Positions 24,492 through 33,505 of a stretch of 64,000 bases of DNA are shown in pieces. The notes below the pieces were generated by a model. It was given only the letters and a program-made list of their open reading frames with translations, did not search any database and was not told the origin of the DNA. This stretch comes from Gammaproteobacteria bacterium (GTDB taxonomy: Bacteria > Pseudomonadota > Gammaproteobacteria > HTCC5015), in NCBI GenBank assembly GCA_028284675.1, contig JANQRI010000041.1, positions 53,848 through 117,847 on the forward strand, given 5' to 3'. The translations under genes were made by a program, and so were the position numbers. The stretch's first letter is position 1. Each line of letters opens with the position of its first letter.

Positions 24492-25469
24492 TCAGGTGCC
24501 GGATGTTGAAAGATAGATCATATAACCGACATAAGTGGCCAGCAAACAGATCCCTTCAAATCGGTTGATACGGCCGCGATGGTGACCGAAGCTGTAAGCG
24601 GTTGCAAACAGTGCCAGAGTCAGCAAAGCCATGACCGGAACGTCACGGCTGAGAACATCATAATGTAACGTGCTTGGAGTAATGATACCGGGTATCGCCA
24701 GTACACCCAGAATATTAAAGATGTTTGAGCCGATAATATTGCCCAATACCAGTTCATGGTGTTTTTTTACGGCTGCTGCGATCGAGGCCGCCAATTCGGG
24801 CAGACTGGTGCCGATTGCAACGATTGTCAGGCCGATAATCAAATCGCTGACCCCAAAATGCCGTGCCAGCTCAACAGCACCCCATACCAGTACTTTGGAA
24901 CTGATAAGCAGGACTACTATGCCGAGTAACAGCAGCGATATGGCTTTGAGGGTGCTCATCCGGCGGGTCATTTTAAAATCGATTTCCTGTTCGGCAATTT
25001 CCTCCGGTTGTTGCGTCGCATGTTTCACAATCCAGGTCATCACGATAACAAGCCCGGCCATCAGTAAAACGCCGTCCAGCCGGCTGAGTCGCTGGTCCCA
25101 GAGAAACATGATCGATGCAAACGTCACGATCATCAGCAACGGCAGCTCCCGCGATACGATACCGGGTTTAACGCTGATCGGCATAATGATCGCGGTGGCT
25201 GCCAGAATAAGTGCGATGTTTGCAATGTTAGAGCCAATGGCGTTGCCGATTGCAAGACCCGGTTTGTCCTCTAATGAAGACATGACCGCGATAATCATTT
25301 CCGGAGCGGAAGTTCCGAGGCCGACGATTGTCAGCCCGATCACTAAAGTTGATACACCGAGGTTAAATGCGGTATTCGCAGCGCCGACCACAAAGCGTCC
25401 GGCTCCCCATACCAGGGCCGCAAAACCGGCGATAACAGCCAGGCTTGGTAAAATAAGGGTATCTAGCAT
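24492..25469 (-). CDS. Calcium/sodium antiporter, YrbG family
   Basis: 325 aa inner-membrane exchanger of the CaCA family with the expected ten transmembrane helices. The two inverted alpha-repeats are clear: GLTIVGLGTSAPEMIIA in the first half and GLTIVAIGTSLPELAASI in the second, each with the ion-coordinating acidic residue. A charged cytoplasmic loop (about 150-172) separates the halves. It heads the lpt operon in the same place as yrbG in E. coli. A role in calcium homeostasis is inferred from the family. Confidence 0.93.
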   Translation of the reverse strand: MLDTLILPSLAVIAGFAALVWGAGRFVVGAANTAFNLGVSTLVIGLTIVGLGTSAPEMIIAVMSSLEDKPGLAIGNAIGSNIANIALILAATAIIMPISVKPGIVSRELPLLMIVTFASIMFLWDQRLSRLDGVLLMAGLVIVMTWIVKHATQQPEEIAEQEIDFKMTRRMSTLKAISLLLLGIVVLLISSKVLVWGAVELARHFGVSDLIIGLTIVAIGTSLPELAASIAAAVKKHHELVLGNIIGSNIFNILGVLAIPGIITPSTLHYDVLSRDVPVMALLTLALFATAYSFGHHRGRINRFEGICLLATYVGYMIYLSTSGT

Positions 25470-25519
25470 AGGTGAAAAAAGGTTGTTGGTTTGGGTTGTT
25501 TGTTTGCGATAAGCTGGAT

Positions 25520-26281
25520 TCAGTCATCCGAAAAAATATCTATTTCTTCATCCAGCGGCTCGGACGGCGGGTTGCCATCATACACCAGGTTTCGCCGGCG
25601 TTGCAGATAAGCTTCCCGCAGGAAAATATACGGATCGAATGCAGCTTCGTCGATAATATCACCTGCCTCCAGCAATTCAGCACGCAGGCTGACAACATCG
25701 AGAAGGTATAATCCAATGCGTGCCTCGGCATCATCGGCTTGCCAGATCGGATTAAGCTGGCCGTCGACCAGCCGGCCGAAACCGTCGCGCACAGAGCTGG
25801 GACCCAAAAAGGGCAGCACCAGATAGGGGCCGGGGGGTGTTTTCCATTTGCCCAGCGTCTGGCCAAAGTCTTCATCGTGTTTTTTTAAACCCAGATGCGT
25901 GGCAACATCGAACAGACCGTAAATCCCAATAGTTGTATTGGTTACAAAGCGGGCCAGATCTGAGAGTGCGGTGATGGGTTTTAGTTGTAAAATATCATTG
26001 ACGATAACCCTTATCTCGCCAAGGTTTGAGAAAAAATTTCGAACCCCTTTTTCAGCCGGGTCCGGCATAATGGCTCGATAGCCTTTTGCAGTGGGTTTCA
26101 GTACTGCTCTATCCAAGCCATCATTAAATTTATGCATGCTGCGATTGAAGCGCTCCCAGGGGTCATGCGGATCCGGTGGGCCGTTCAGGCTGGCGCAGCC
26201 ACCGAGCAGCAGGCAAAGCAGGATTGCCGGTTTACATAGTTGCCTGAGTGTTAAGATTGTCTGGTTTTTCACTGTGTTCAT
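25520..26281 (-). CDS. mlaA: MlaA (VacJ) lipoprotein
   Basis: 253 aa from the ATG at 26281, preferred because it puts a lipoprotein signal right at the N-terminus, with the lipobox LLLGGCASL. MlaA sits in the outer membrane with porins and removes misplaced phospholipids, passing them to MlaC. The family signature is present: DPWERFNRSMHKFNDGLD and PGPYLVLPFLGPSSVRDGFG. The C-terminus is acidic (PLDEEIDIFSDD). It is transcribed away from mlaFEDCB, a divergent pairing that puts the outer-membrane component next to the inner-membrane complex genes. Confidence 0.95.
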   Translation of the reverse strand: MNTVKNQTILTLRQLCKPAILLCLLLGGCASLNGPPDPHDPWERFNRSMHKFNDGLDRAVLKPTAKGYRAIMPDPAEKGVRNFFSNLGEIRVIVNDILQLKPITALSDLARFVTNTTIGIYGLFDVATHLGLKKHDEDFGQTLGKWKTPPGPYLVLPFLGPSSVRDGFGRLVDGQLNPIWQADDAEARIGLYLLDVVSLRAELLEAGDIIDEAAFDPYIFLREAYLQRRRNLVYDGNPPSEPLDEEIDIFSDD

Positions 26282-26467
26282 CAAAGTGTGGCCCGGATCG
26301 TTTATTGTCATTAAGCCCGGGTCTAAAAGTTTGCTCGAGAACCGCGCCAGGGCGTAATCATACACACTCTGCCGGGGTTGCCAAGTTATCGACCTTGCTC
26401 AGTAGGTGCCGATAAGGTGTTGGCTGATTGTCAAATGTAAGAGTTCTTGCGTTTTTGAAATCTGTAT

Positions 26468-26527
26468 TAATACTAGTATTACAAGATGAACCGGGCCGCA
26501 GATCAGTCAGTTGAAGGTTGACTGATC
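26468..26527. promoter_or_regulatory. Palindrome and leader hairpin in the mlaA / mlaF divergent region
   Basis: The 278-base region between the divergent mlaA and mlaF starts contains a perfect 14-bp palindrome TAATACTAGTATTA (26468-26481), a plausible operator. It also contains a 9-bp hairpin GATCAGTCA / TGACTGATC (26501-26509 and 26519-26527) about 35 bases before mlaF. No consensus promoter could be placed with confidence on either strand. Confidence 0.45.
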
Positions 26528-26559
26528 GCCGATAAGCGATAACACTTGCGCCCTGGCAT

Positions 26560-27399
26560 TTGTTTTTGGGGCTGATAATCAAACAAACAGATTCAAAATC
26601 CGGCGATATACTGGTTAAGATCCGTGATTTACGTTTTATCCGTGGCGACAAAATTATTTTCAATGGCGCGGATTTGGACATTCGACGTGGCAAGATCACC
26701 GCGATTATGGGCCCCAGCGGCACCGGTAAAACCACTCTATTAAAGTTGATTGGCGGGCAGTTGCAGCCGGCCGGCGGCACGGTGCATGTTGACGGTTTAA
26801 ATGTCCACCGCTTAAGGCAACCGGAGCTTTATACCTTACGTAAGCGCCTTGGAATGTTGTTTCAAAGCGGCGCATTGCTGACTGATTTGAGTGTCTATGA
26901 GAACGTTGCATTTGCGTTGCGGGAGCATACCGCGTTGCCGGAGTCGATGATCCGGCATCTGGTGCTGACCAAGTTGCATGCGGTGGGTTTGCGCGGGGCG
27001 CGTGACTTAATGCCTTCGGAGCTGTCCGGTGGCATGGCGCGCCGGGTTGCACTGGCACGTGCATTGGCACTTGATCCGATGATGATTATGTATGATGAGC
27101 CGTTTACCGGTCAGGACCCGATTTCGATGGGTGTGCTGGTTAAGCTGATCAAAACGATGAATGATGCATTGGGTATTACCAGCGTGATTGTGTCCCACGA
27201 TGTGCCGGAGAGTGCGTCTATTGCCGATTACATCTATATCATCGCTGATGGCAAAGTCATCGAGCACGGTACACCGGAAGCACTGAGTCAAACCCGTTCG
27301 GACTGGACCCGGCAGTTTATGCAAGGCCTGCCGGACGGACCGGTGCGGTTTCATTACCCGGCGGCGGATTACGCCGAAGATTTATTTCAAAATATTTAA
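26560..27399 (+). CDS. mlaF: Phospholipid transport ABC ATPase MlaF
   Basis: ATPase of the inner-membrane MlaFEDB complex for retrograde phospholipid transport, about 279 aa. Walker A is GPSGTGKTT, the signature is LSGGMARRVALARALA and Walker B is IMYDEPFTGQDP; the C-terminal tail GPVRFHYPAADYAEDL, which binds the partner subunit, is family-typical. The start is uncertain: no ATG is available, so a TTG at 26560 or 26566 is taken, with no strong Shine-Dalgarno. Its stop overlaps the mlaE ATG by one base. Confidence 0.94.
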   Translation: MFLGLIIKQTDSKSGDILVKIRDLRFIRGDKIIFNGADLDIRRGKITAIMGPSGTGKTTLLKLIGGQLQPAGGTVHVDGLNVHRLRQPELYTLRKRLGMLFQSGALLTDLSVYENVAFALREHTALPESMIRHLVLTKLHAVGLRGARDLMPSELSGGMARRVALARALALDPMMIMYDEPFTGQDPISMGVLVKLIKTMNDALGITSVIVSHDVPESASIADYIYIIADGKVIEHGTPEALSQTRSDWTRQFMQGLPDGPVRFHYPAADYAEDLFQNI

Positions 27400-28196
27400 T
27401 GCGAATCTCTAATTTGATTAATGTGATAACAGGTTTGGGGCGGTTTGGGCTCGGTTTTTTGCAACGCCTCGGCCGCAGTGTGTTATTTCTGTTAAGGACA
27501 CTGGCGGCCTGTTCCGTATTATTTGCCCGGCCCGGGTTGATTGTGCGGCAGCTTTACGCAGTCGGTGTGTTAACCGTGCTGATTATTGTGGTTGCCGGGC
27601 TGTTTGTCGGGATGGTGCTTGGGTTACAGGGCTATAACATTCTGGTGCGGTTTAATTCCGAGGCGTCGCTGGGCGTTATGGTTGGTTTATCCCTGGTGCG
27701 TGAGTTGGGGCCGGTTGTTACCGCGTTGTTGTTTGCCGGGCGGGCCGGTTCCGCGCTGACCGCGGAAATCGGTTTGATGAAGGCCACCGAACAATTATCC
27801 GGCATGGAGATGATGGCAGTTGATCCCTATAAACGGGTACTGGCGCCGCGCTTGATTGCAGGATTTATATCAATGCCGATACTCGCGGCAATGTTCAGTT
27901 GTGTCGGAGTGCTTGGCGGTTATTTTGTGGGTGTCGGGTTACTTGGTGTGGATGCGGGCGCGTATTGGTCGCAGATGCAGAATTCAGTGGACCTGTGGGA
28001 CGATGTTTTGAACGGCATGATTAAAAGCATCGTGTTTGGTTTTATCGCAACCTGGATTGCGGTGTTTGAAGGCTATGACAGTGTGCCGACGTCGGAAGGT
28101 GTCAGCATGGCTACGACCCGCAGTGTGGTCAGCGCATCGCTGGTTGTATTGGCCGCAAACTTTTTATTAACAGCATTAATGTTGGGTGAGGAATAA
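27399..28196 (+). CDS. mlaE: Phospholipid transport permease MlaE
   Basis: 265 aa integral membrane permease of the Mla complex with five to six helices. The diagnostic MlaE core is clear: VGLSLVRELGPVVTALLFAG, AEIGLMKATEQLSGMEMM and the later PRLIAGFISMPILA. It overlaps mlaF by one base and is three bases from mlaD, so translation is coupled across the operon. Confidence 0.96.
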   Translation: MRISNLINVITGLGRFGLGFLQRLGRSVLFLLRTLAACSVLFARPGLIVRQLYAVGVLTVLIIVVAGLFVGMVLGLQGYNILVRFNSEASLGVMVGLSLVRELGPVVTALLFAGRAGSALTAEIGLMKATEQLSGMEMMAVDPYKRVLAPRLIAGFISMPILAAMFSCVGVLGGYFVGVGLLGVDAGAYWSQMQNSVDLWDDVLNGMIKSIVFGFIATWIAVFEGYDSVPTSEGVSMATTRSVVSASLVVLAANFLLTALMLGEE

Positions 28197-28198
28197 GT

Positions 28199-28660
28199 AT
28201 GAAATCACGCACGCTTGAAATCTGGGTCGGCTTGTTTGTCGCCGCCGGTATTGGGGCAGTGTTTATGTTGGCGATGAAAGTCAGTAACTTAAGCAGCCTG
28301 AACACCGGTGACGGTTATCTGCTGAAAGCATCATTTGAAAATATCGGTGGTCTAAAAGTACGTTCACCGATTACCGCCAGCGGTGTACGGGTCGGTCAGG
28401 TTGCCGGTATCAGCTACAATAGCGATACCTATCAGGCCGAGGTAACATTGCGAATCAGTCCGGAATTTGACCGGTTTCCGTCGGACTCTTCGGCCAGTAT
28501 TTTCACCGCCGGTTTATTAGGCGAGCAGTACATTGGACTGGAGCCCGGCGCGGAAGAGGAATATTTGCAGAATGGTGATACGATAACATTGACCGAATCA
28601 GCGGTGGTATTGGAGCGGTTAATCGGTCAGTTTTTGTACAGTAAAGCCGCCGGTGAATGA
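28199..28660 (+). CDS. mlaD: MCE-domain phospholipid-binding protein MlaD
   Basis: 153 aa protein with one N-terminal transmembrane helix (about 8-27) and a single periplasmic MCE domain (about 38-118: ASFENIGGLKVRSPITASGV, then SIFTAGLLGEQYIGLEPG). MlaD forms a hexameric ring that carries phospholipid to MlaC. The length is at the shorter end of the family. It sits two bases after mlaE. Confidence 0.95.
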   Translation: MKSRTLEIWVGLFVAAGIGAVFMLAMKVSNLSSLNTGDGYLLKASFENIGGLKVRSPITASGVRVGQVAGISYNSDTYQAEVTLRISPEFDRFPSDSSASIFTAGLLGEQYIGLEPGAEEEYLQNGDTITLTESAVVLERLIGQFLYSKAAGE

Positions 28661-28704
28661 TTACGCGTGTTTGCGGTCAAAGCGGTCATTGGAGAGAGGA
28701 AGTT

Positions 28705-29334
28705 ATGTATAGAATGATTCGACATTTAGGTTTTTCGATAGTGTTGTTATTGACTGCCCAGCTTGGGTTTGCAGCTGACAAGCACGCGCATCCTCAGGAG
28801 CTGATGCAAAATGTTACGCAGAATATCCTGAAAGTTTTGCAGCAAAATAAGCAGCAATTGCAACAGAATAAATCCCTGTTGACCAAAAAGGTTGAAGACC
28901 TGGTGTTGCCGAATATGGATTTTGTCGCGATGTCGAAATTGGTGCTGGGTAAAAACTGGCGTCAGGCTTCGAAAGATCAGCGGGATCAATTTGTCGATGA
29001 GTTCAAAGGACTGTTGATACGCACTTACAGCACGTCGCTATCAGAATACAGTGATCAGACCGTCGATTTTTTGCCGTTTCGTGAATCGAATCAGCCGAAC
29101 AAGCGCGCCACCGTGAAGTCACAGATTAAGCGTAGCAGCGGTCCGCCGATCCCGATTAATTACAGCCTGCGTTTTAAAGATTCAGACGGCTGGAAAGTCT
29201 ATGATATCGGTATCGAAGGTGTCAGCCTGGTCACCAATTACCGCAGCAGTTTTTCCCGCGAGATTGCGAATAAAGGTATCGATCATTTGATTCGCTCATT
29301 AAAAGAGCGCAATCAACCGCAAAGCTCCACTTAG
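28705..29334 (+). CDS. mlaC: Periplasmic phospholipid-binding protein MlaC
   Basis: 209 aa periplasmic carrier that ferries phospholipids between MlaA and the MlaFEDB complex. ATG 28705 is chosen for its signal peptide (LGFSIVLLLTAQLGFAA) and the GAGAGAGGAAG just upstream; the frame is open 16 codons further, back into mlaD. The MlaC/Ttg2D domain shows VLPNMDFVAMSKLVLGKNW and the C-terminal KVYDIGIEGVSLVTNYRSSF. A Gln-rich stretch (about 40-52) is unusual but lies in the first helix. Confidence 0.94.
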   Translation: MYRMIRHLGFSIVLLLTAQLGFAADKHAHPQELMQNVTQNILKVLQQNKQQLQQNKSLLTKKVEDLVLPNMDFVAMSKLVLGKNWRQASKDQRDQFVDEFKGLLIRTYSTSLSEYSDQTVDFLPFRESNQPNKRATVKSQIKRSSGPPIPINYSLRFKDSDGWKVYDIGIEGVSLVTNYRSSFSREIANKGIDHLIRSLKERNQPQSST

Positions 29335-29348
29335 AGCTGGCGCCGGCA

Positions 29349-29669
29349 ATGACAAACGAACCGCAGGCGCAACTACAGCCCGGTAATGCATCTGACGGTG
29401 ATTACCGCTTGCAGGGTGTGCTGGATTTTGTCACGGTGCCGCAGTTGCTGACAGAGTCGGAAAATATATTCAAGCAGAACAACAGCGATATTCATATCGA
29501 TCTGTCCGGTGTGACACAAAGCAACAGTGCCGGCCTGGGCTTGTTGCTCGAATGGGTGTGCCGGGCGCAGGCGCAAAACAAATCGATTCGTTTTCAAAAT
29601 ATACCGGCAGAGTTGGCTGCAATTGCCAATGCCGGCGAAGTCATGCCGTTATTACCTTTGGTGGAGTAA
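29349..29669 (+). CDS. mlaB: STAS domain protein MlaB
   Basis: 106 aa cytoplasmic STAS-domain subunit that stabilises MlaF and promotes its ATPase activity. The STAS phospho-site-like SNSAGLGLLLEWVCRAQ is visible, with beta strands before it (DIHIDLSGVTQ). It is the last mla gene. In many gammaproteobacteria the next gene is a BolA/IbaG gene and then murA; here three orphan genes intervene. Confidence 0.92.
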   Translation: MTNEPQAQLQPGNASDGDYRLQGVLDFVTVPQLLTESENIFKQNNSDIHIDLSGVTQSNSAGLGLLLEWVCRAQAQNKSIRFQNIPAELAAIANAGEVMPLLPLVE

Positions 29670-29805
29670 TCTCTATCTTGTGAGTTTTACTGTATGACCT
29701 AAGCGCTATATCCCGCCTGCGTTAATCAGATTAAAATTCTCCTGTCATCAGTTCCGATGATTTTTCTAATGGTTTGTTTGGGTTTACAGCAGATAGAGAT
29801 AAATA

Positions 29806-30783
29806 ATGTCCGCGATTTTTGCGATACAAAACGGCTTGCCGCCGGCTGAATATAATAGTCCCGATCGGAGTATTTCGGGTGATGCGGGCGTGTTCGCAAA
29901 CCGGCTTGCGCAATTGCAGGCTAACGAGGGCAGCACTGCGCAGATCACGCCGGGCGCACATATTAAAAAGGATTTGGATGGCATTTTCACGGTGAATATT
30001 CCGCCAGGCACTAAAATACCACCGGCAGAGCAGGATCTGAAACTTGCAGAACTAGGGCCAGACTTGCCGAAACAGGTCCTCGATTCACTGGGTTACGACC
30101 TGAAAAATAATCCGGATCTTGCAGAGCAGTATGCATGGCTGCTGACCTATGATGAGTATGATTATACAAACACACCGTATGAAGGGCTGGCCGGTAATGT
30201 GTTCGGCGGATCAAAAAGGCCGACTGAGGATACACGATTGCCCGTGTCCTGGTTTGCCGGTGTCGACCCAAATGAAATTAATGCGCTGGTAAAACTTTTC
30301 GGTTTCTCCGGAGAAAATGAGCGTAAAGATTTGTATACCGCAGTAGTGGTCAATGAAGTGGCGGCCAAGCTGATGGTATCGCAGTTTCCTGCCATCAGCT
30401 ATCAGGACGGTGAGCTGTTAAGCGAAAAAGCGTCGCTGGACGTTCATGAGAATCAGTGGTTGTACACCTTTGCAAATGCGTTTGAACGCAATGTGGATCC
30501 GAACAACCCGTATCGTTTGATCAGGCAGGTGACTGGCGATGCGCTTGTAAACACCATGCAGCGTTATGGTATTAATTCTCAACAGGCTCAAGATCAGCTG
30601 GCTGCCAAGTTAATTGATACATTATACAAAAAGCCGGGCATCCTGCAGCGTTTTGAAAATGTATTGGAGACAAATGACATCAATGCAGATAATTTTATTC
30701 GCGATTTTAAAGCAGATTTGGATACGGCAATGAAGGCCAAGGCTGATGAAATACGCGATAAGCTGTCGCAACCCGCGCAGTGA
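29806..30783 (+). CDS. Orphan soluble protein in the mlaB-murA insertion
   Basis: 325 aa protein with no recognised domain, no signal peptide and no transmembrane segment. It reads as a mostly helical, acidic protein with a Gly/Pro-containing N-terminal third and a C-terminus rich in Lys/Asp/Ala helices. An N-terminal segment VFANRLAQLQA resembles LFQQRLAQVAP at the same distance from the start of the two larger proteins downstream, and both are preceded by an AIQ motif. This suggests a shared N-terminal signal, but the match is short. The ATG lacks a strong ribosome-binding site. The gene stands between mlaB and the modular pair and is probably part of the same accessory block. Function unknown. 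Confidence 0.65.
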   Translation: MSAIFAIQNGLPPAEYNSPDRSISGDAGVFANRLAQLQANEGSTAQITPGAHIKKDLDGIFTVNIPPGTKIPPAEQDLKLAELGPDLPKQVLDSLGYDLKNNPDLAEQYAWLLTYDEYDYTNTPYEGLAGNVFGGSKRPTEDTRLPVSWFAGVDPNEINALVKLFGFSGENERKDLYTAVVVNEVAAKLMVSQFPAISYQDGELLSEKASLDVHENQWLYTFANAFERNVDPNNPYRLIRQVTGDALVNTMQRYGINSQQAQDQLAAKLIDTLYKKPGILQRFENVLETNDINADNFIRDFKADLDTAMKAKADEIRDKLSQPAQ

Positions 30784-30820
30784 GCATCTCTATATTTTTA
30801 AGCTATAACTTTAGTTAATT

Positions 30821-30907
30821 GCTATAACCAAGGCTCAATACCTTGGGGCCAAAGGTTTTGGCATAGTCTGCGTGTCCGTTTTAAAGGGTTGGCAGGCACA
30901 GCAGACG
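30821..30907 (+). promoter_or_regulatory. Structured 5' leader, copy 1
   Basis: Leader just before the first modular gene. Three stems can form: CCAAGG / CCTTGG (30828-30833 and 30841-30846), GCCAAA / TTTGGC with a 3-base loop (30848-30853 and 30857-30862), and GTCTGC / GCAGAC (30866-30871 and 30901-30906), the last ending one base before the ATG. The same three stems occur before the second modular gene. It may be an RNA element that controls translation. Confidence 0.6.
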
Positions 30908-33190
30908 ATGGCGATACAGGACACAAGTAATATAGTTTCCAGCAACAGCGGGCAGGCCGGCGCTATGTCCGGTGCAGGTCCCGATATGCCGGCCGAACGG
31001 CTGTTTCAGCAGCGTCTGGCGCAGGTTGCGCCGTTACCAACAGCGCCTACGGTAACCACGCCCGTCACGCCTGGTGGCCAGTTGATGCCGGCGCCGATAA
31101 TTTTGAACCCCAATGCCCCGCAGAATAAGCAGCCGCAACCGGGATATGAGCTGACACCCTATACTCCGCCCGAAATAACAACACCCACAATTACGCCCAA
31201 GCCCGTTGAATCGCCGGGCACTGTGCAGGGTGCCGGCCGTTCATCGGTGAGCGGTACTTTGCAGCCCGCGACTGCACCGACCCCAACCAATATTGCTGTG
31301 CTGAATCAGGGATTGAGCCAAATTTCCAAAACCTTACGTCTGGAGTTATTAAGTCCGGCGGCACAACTGACGATTAACCGTGTAGCAGATCAAAACGGTA
31401 TTGGCCCGGATAGCCAGTATGCCTTGGGCTTACAAACTCCGGGCGACGGTAATCATTTGGCACTGGTGGGTTCTCTTAAAGATCTGATCGGTCTTTTCTC
31501 GCAAGCAAACAATGCACAGTTTTTTACACCGATGCTGAACTCTGATGCCAGTGTGACTTTAAAAGGTTTACAGCAGCGCTATACCCAGGCACTGAATACC
31601 GAAGCAGGTCAGGTTGCACTGAACCATACCCGGGCAGAGTTGAAACAGCTGGAAGCAGCGAGTGCGCCCGGTTACCAAAGTTTTAAGCAGCTGTATCCAA
31701 ACTTAAGCCTGAGTACCGTTGCTGATCGTTCCAGTGCATGGCAAAACGGAATTGGGGCAAACCGGCAGGCAGATCGCTTGGGGGCAGGTCTAAATCAAAC
31801 CTATGTGCTGGGTTATCAGCTGCCGGTGAAGCTGAACAATAACACTACCATACAAGTACCAGTCAACCTGATCGGACCACTGAAAGATTTGGCGCAGTTT
31901 TTTCTCAGAGGCGGAGACAGCTGGTTACAGGCCAGTGGTTTAACCAGTAACAAAAGCACTGGCTTAATTCCGGAAGGCGTGATGCAGCGATATGGTGTAG
32001 CGAAAGCGAATACGGCTGATAGCAAATTTGATCCGAACCAACGCAGTGAAAATCAAACAGGCAGTACGGTTGGGCGACAGCTTGCCAAAAACATTGATCT
32101 GCCGACAGCTGACAGTGAAGAAACCACCGTGCCGACCATCCTGGCCAATGGTGCTGAACAATCACCATCGCCATTTATTACGGTGAAACCGAGTGATGAG
32201 GATAAAGATAAGAGCAAAGGCATTATCGCGCCGCAGTTATCACAAAACACCCAACCGGTGAATCCGGATAACACAAAAGGTTCAAATAAAAATGGAACCG
32301 GGCCTATTAAAGCCAGTGATGCGAAAGGTAACGACACACCGACTTCAGGTTCCGATGATAATCAGGAAAAAATATCACTGGTAACTATCGACGATATAAA
32401 TGAGCTGGGCTTATCAGCAGATTCTTCCACGCAAAAAGTTAGAACCAAAGTTAGCGGGCTGATGAAAGAAAAATATCTGGCACATGGTGGCAGTACAGAG
32501 AAAATCAATACCCAGCTTGTCCGAACCCTCTGGGCGGATTTCTATGAGCAGTGGCAGAATTCTGATTTACATAATCTGGAAGCAAGACTGTTCGATACAT
32601 TCTCGATGATTTATGACCGCGTGATGTTAAATATTGACTATTATACAGAACAACTTAAAAACCAGGTCGCGCGAATAGAAGCAAAAATCCCTGAATGGAA
32701 GAGTGCGGTTGATCGTGGTGAAGACATCGTTGTTATACTCGATATTGATAAAACGGTAATTATGAGAAAGGTTATAAAGCCGATGGATATTTTTAATATA
32801 CCGCTATATTTTGAGAAAAGTGATGCATTGCATTCAAGTGCTGATTTTACTGTGGATCCGATTCCGGAAATGCAGGATGTTATTCGAAAATTTGAAGAGA
32901 ATGGAATACCTTATTGGTATATAACTGTGAAAACCAGGCCGCCTGATGGTCAGCCAGACCCAAACATTGAAAAATTACGTGAATTTGGATTGTTCGGTGA
33001 TCATGCACACCCCCAGATAGATTATGTTACCATGCCCAAAAATAAAGCAGGTATAAGAAATAGAATCACGACTGAAGAAGGCCATAAAATCGTTGGATCT
33101 ATCGGTGATTCATCTGATGATTTGACCGGCAATCCGGAAATTGATTTTGAAATTCCGCGCCCTTTAGAGTTTCCGTTCCCTTTTTATTAG
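30908..33190 (+). CDS. Modular effector-like protein with C-terminal HAD phosphatase domain
   Basis: 760 aa protein; ATG 30908 is chosen because it aligns with the start of its paralogue at 33506 (a GTG 12 codons upstream is in frame). The Pro/Thr-rich residues 1-120, and a helical module with a Gly-Leu-X-Asp-Leu core (about 130-270), are nearly identical to the paralogue. A second, diverged copy of the module follows (about 280-360), then a polar linker (370-490). The C-terminal part is HAD-like: DIDKT with Asp612 and Asp614, Thr673 in ITVKTRPP, a Lys in KNKAGIR, and GDSSDD with Asp734. The pattern resembles subfamily IIIB acid phosphatases. There is no signal peptide. It may be an exported effector or a cytoplasmic enzyme; neither is shown. 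Confidence 0.8.
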   Translation: MAIQDTSNIVSSNSGQAGAMSGAGPDMPAERLFQQRLAQVAPLPTAPTVTTPVTPGGQLMPAPIILNPNAPQNKQPQPGYELTPYTPPEITTPTITPKPVESPGTVQGAGRSSVSGTLQPATAPTPTNIAVLNQGLSQISKTLRLELLSPAAQLTINRVADQNGIGPDSQYALGLQTPGDGNHLALVGSLKDLIGLFSQANNAQFFTPMLNSDASVTLKGLQQRYTQALNTEAGQVALNHTRAELKQLEAASAPGYQSFKQLYPNLSLSTVADRSSAWQNGIGANRQADRLGAGLNQTYVLGYQLPVKLNNNTTIQVPVNLIGPLKDLAQFFLRGGDSWLQASGLTSNKSTGLIPEGVMQRYGVAKANTADSKFDPNQRSENQTGSTVGRQLAKNIDLPTADSEETTVPTILANGAEQSPSPFITVKPSDEDKDKSKGIIAPQLSQNTQPVNPDNTKGSNKNGTGPIKASDAKGNDTPTSGSDDNQEKISLVTIDDINELGLSADSSTQKVRTKVSGLMKEKYLAHGGSTEKINTQLVRTLWADFYEQWQNSDLHNLEARLFDTFSMIYDRVMLNIDYYTEQLKNQVARIEAKIPEWKSAVDRGEDIVVILDIDKTVIMRKVIKPMDIFNIPLYFEKSDALHSSADFTVDPIPEMQDVIRKFEENGIPYWYITVKTRPPDGQPDPNIEKLREFGLFGDHAHPQIDYVTMPKNKAGIRNRITTEEGHKIVGSIGDSSDDLTGNPEIDFEIPRPLEFPFPFY

Positions 33191-33435
33191 TGAATCCGAA
33201 CTGCAAACGCTTGGGCATAATGATATAAAAATATCGCAATATGCCGGAAGCATTGCAACAAAAATTAAAAATCAGGCGCGATGGATACAATGGATGAGGT
33301 TATTTTTAAAATATTAAGCCGACAGTAAATAGTGGCCTGAGTTTTTTGAATTGGTATCAGCTTTTTTCGTTGTTGCTGGATGAAGTGATTACCGGTTTTT
33401 TATATATTACTTTCGTTAATGTGCTGGCTTAGGTT
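33191..33435. other. Gap between the two modular genes
   Basis: No gene is seen in this stretch. A nested hairpin GGCATA...GATAT / ATATC...TATGCC lies at 33214-33245, shortly after the stop codon, but no T-run follows it, so it is a possible mRNA 3' structure rather than a proven terminator. The right part is AT-rich and could hold the promoter of the second gene. Confidence 0.4.
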
Positions 33436-33505
33436 ATAACCAAGGTTGAATATCTTGGAGTCAAAGGTTTTGGCATAGTCTGCTGCATAACGGGCACAGC
33501 AGACG
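33436..33505 (+). promoter_or_regulatory. Structured 5' leader, copy 2
   Basis: Duplicate of the leader at 30821. The stems are CCAAGG / TCTTGG (33440-33445 and 33453-33458), GTCAAA / TTTGGC (33460-33465 and 33469-33474) and GTCTGC / GCAGAC (33478-33483 and 33499-33504). In the first two stems the base that differs from copy 1 changes a G-C pair to a G-U pair, so pairing is kept. The third loop is shorter than in copy 1. Confidence 0.6.

Noticed and set aside
26358..26780. 140-codon minus-strand frame over the mla divergent region
   Set aside because: It covers the mlaF 5' end antisense and has no family pattern.
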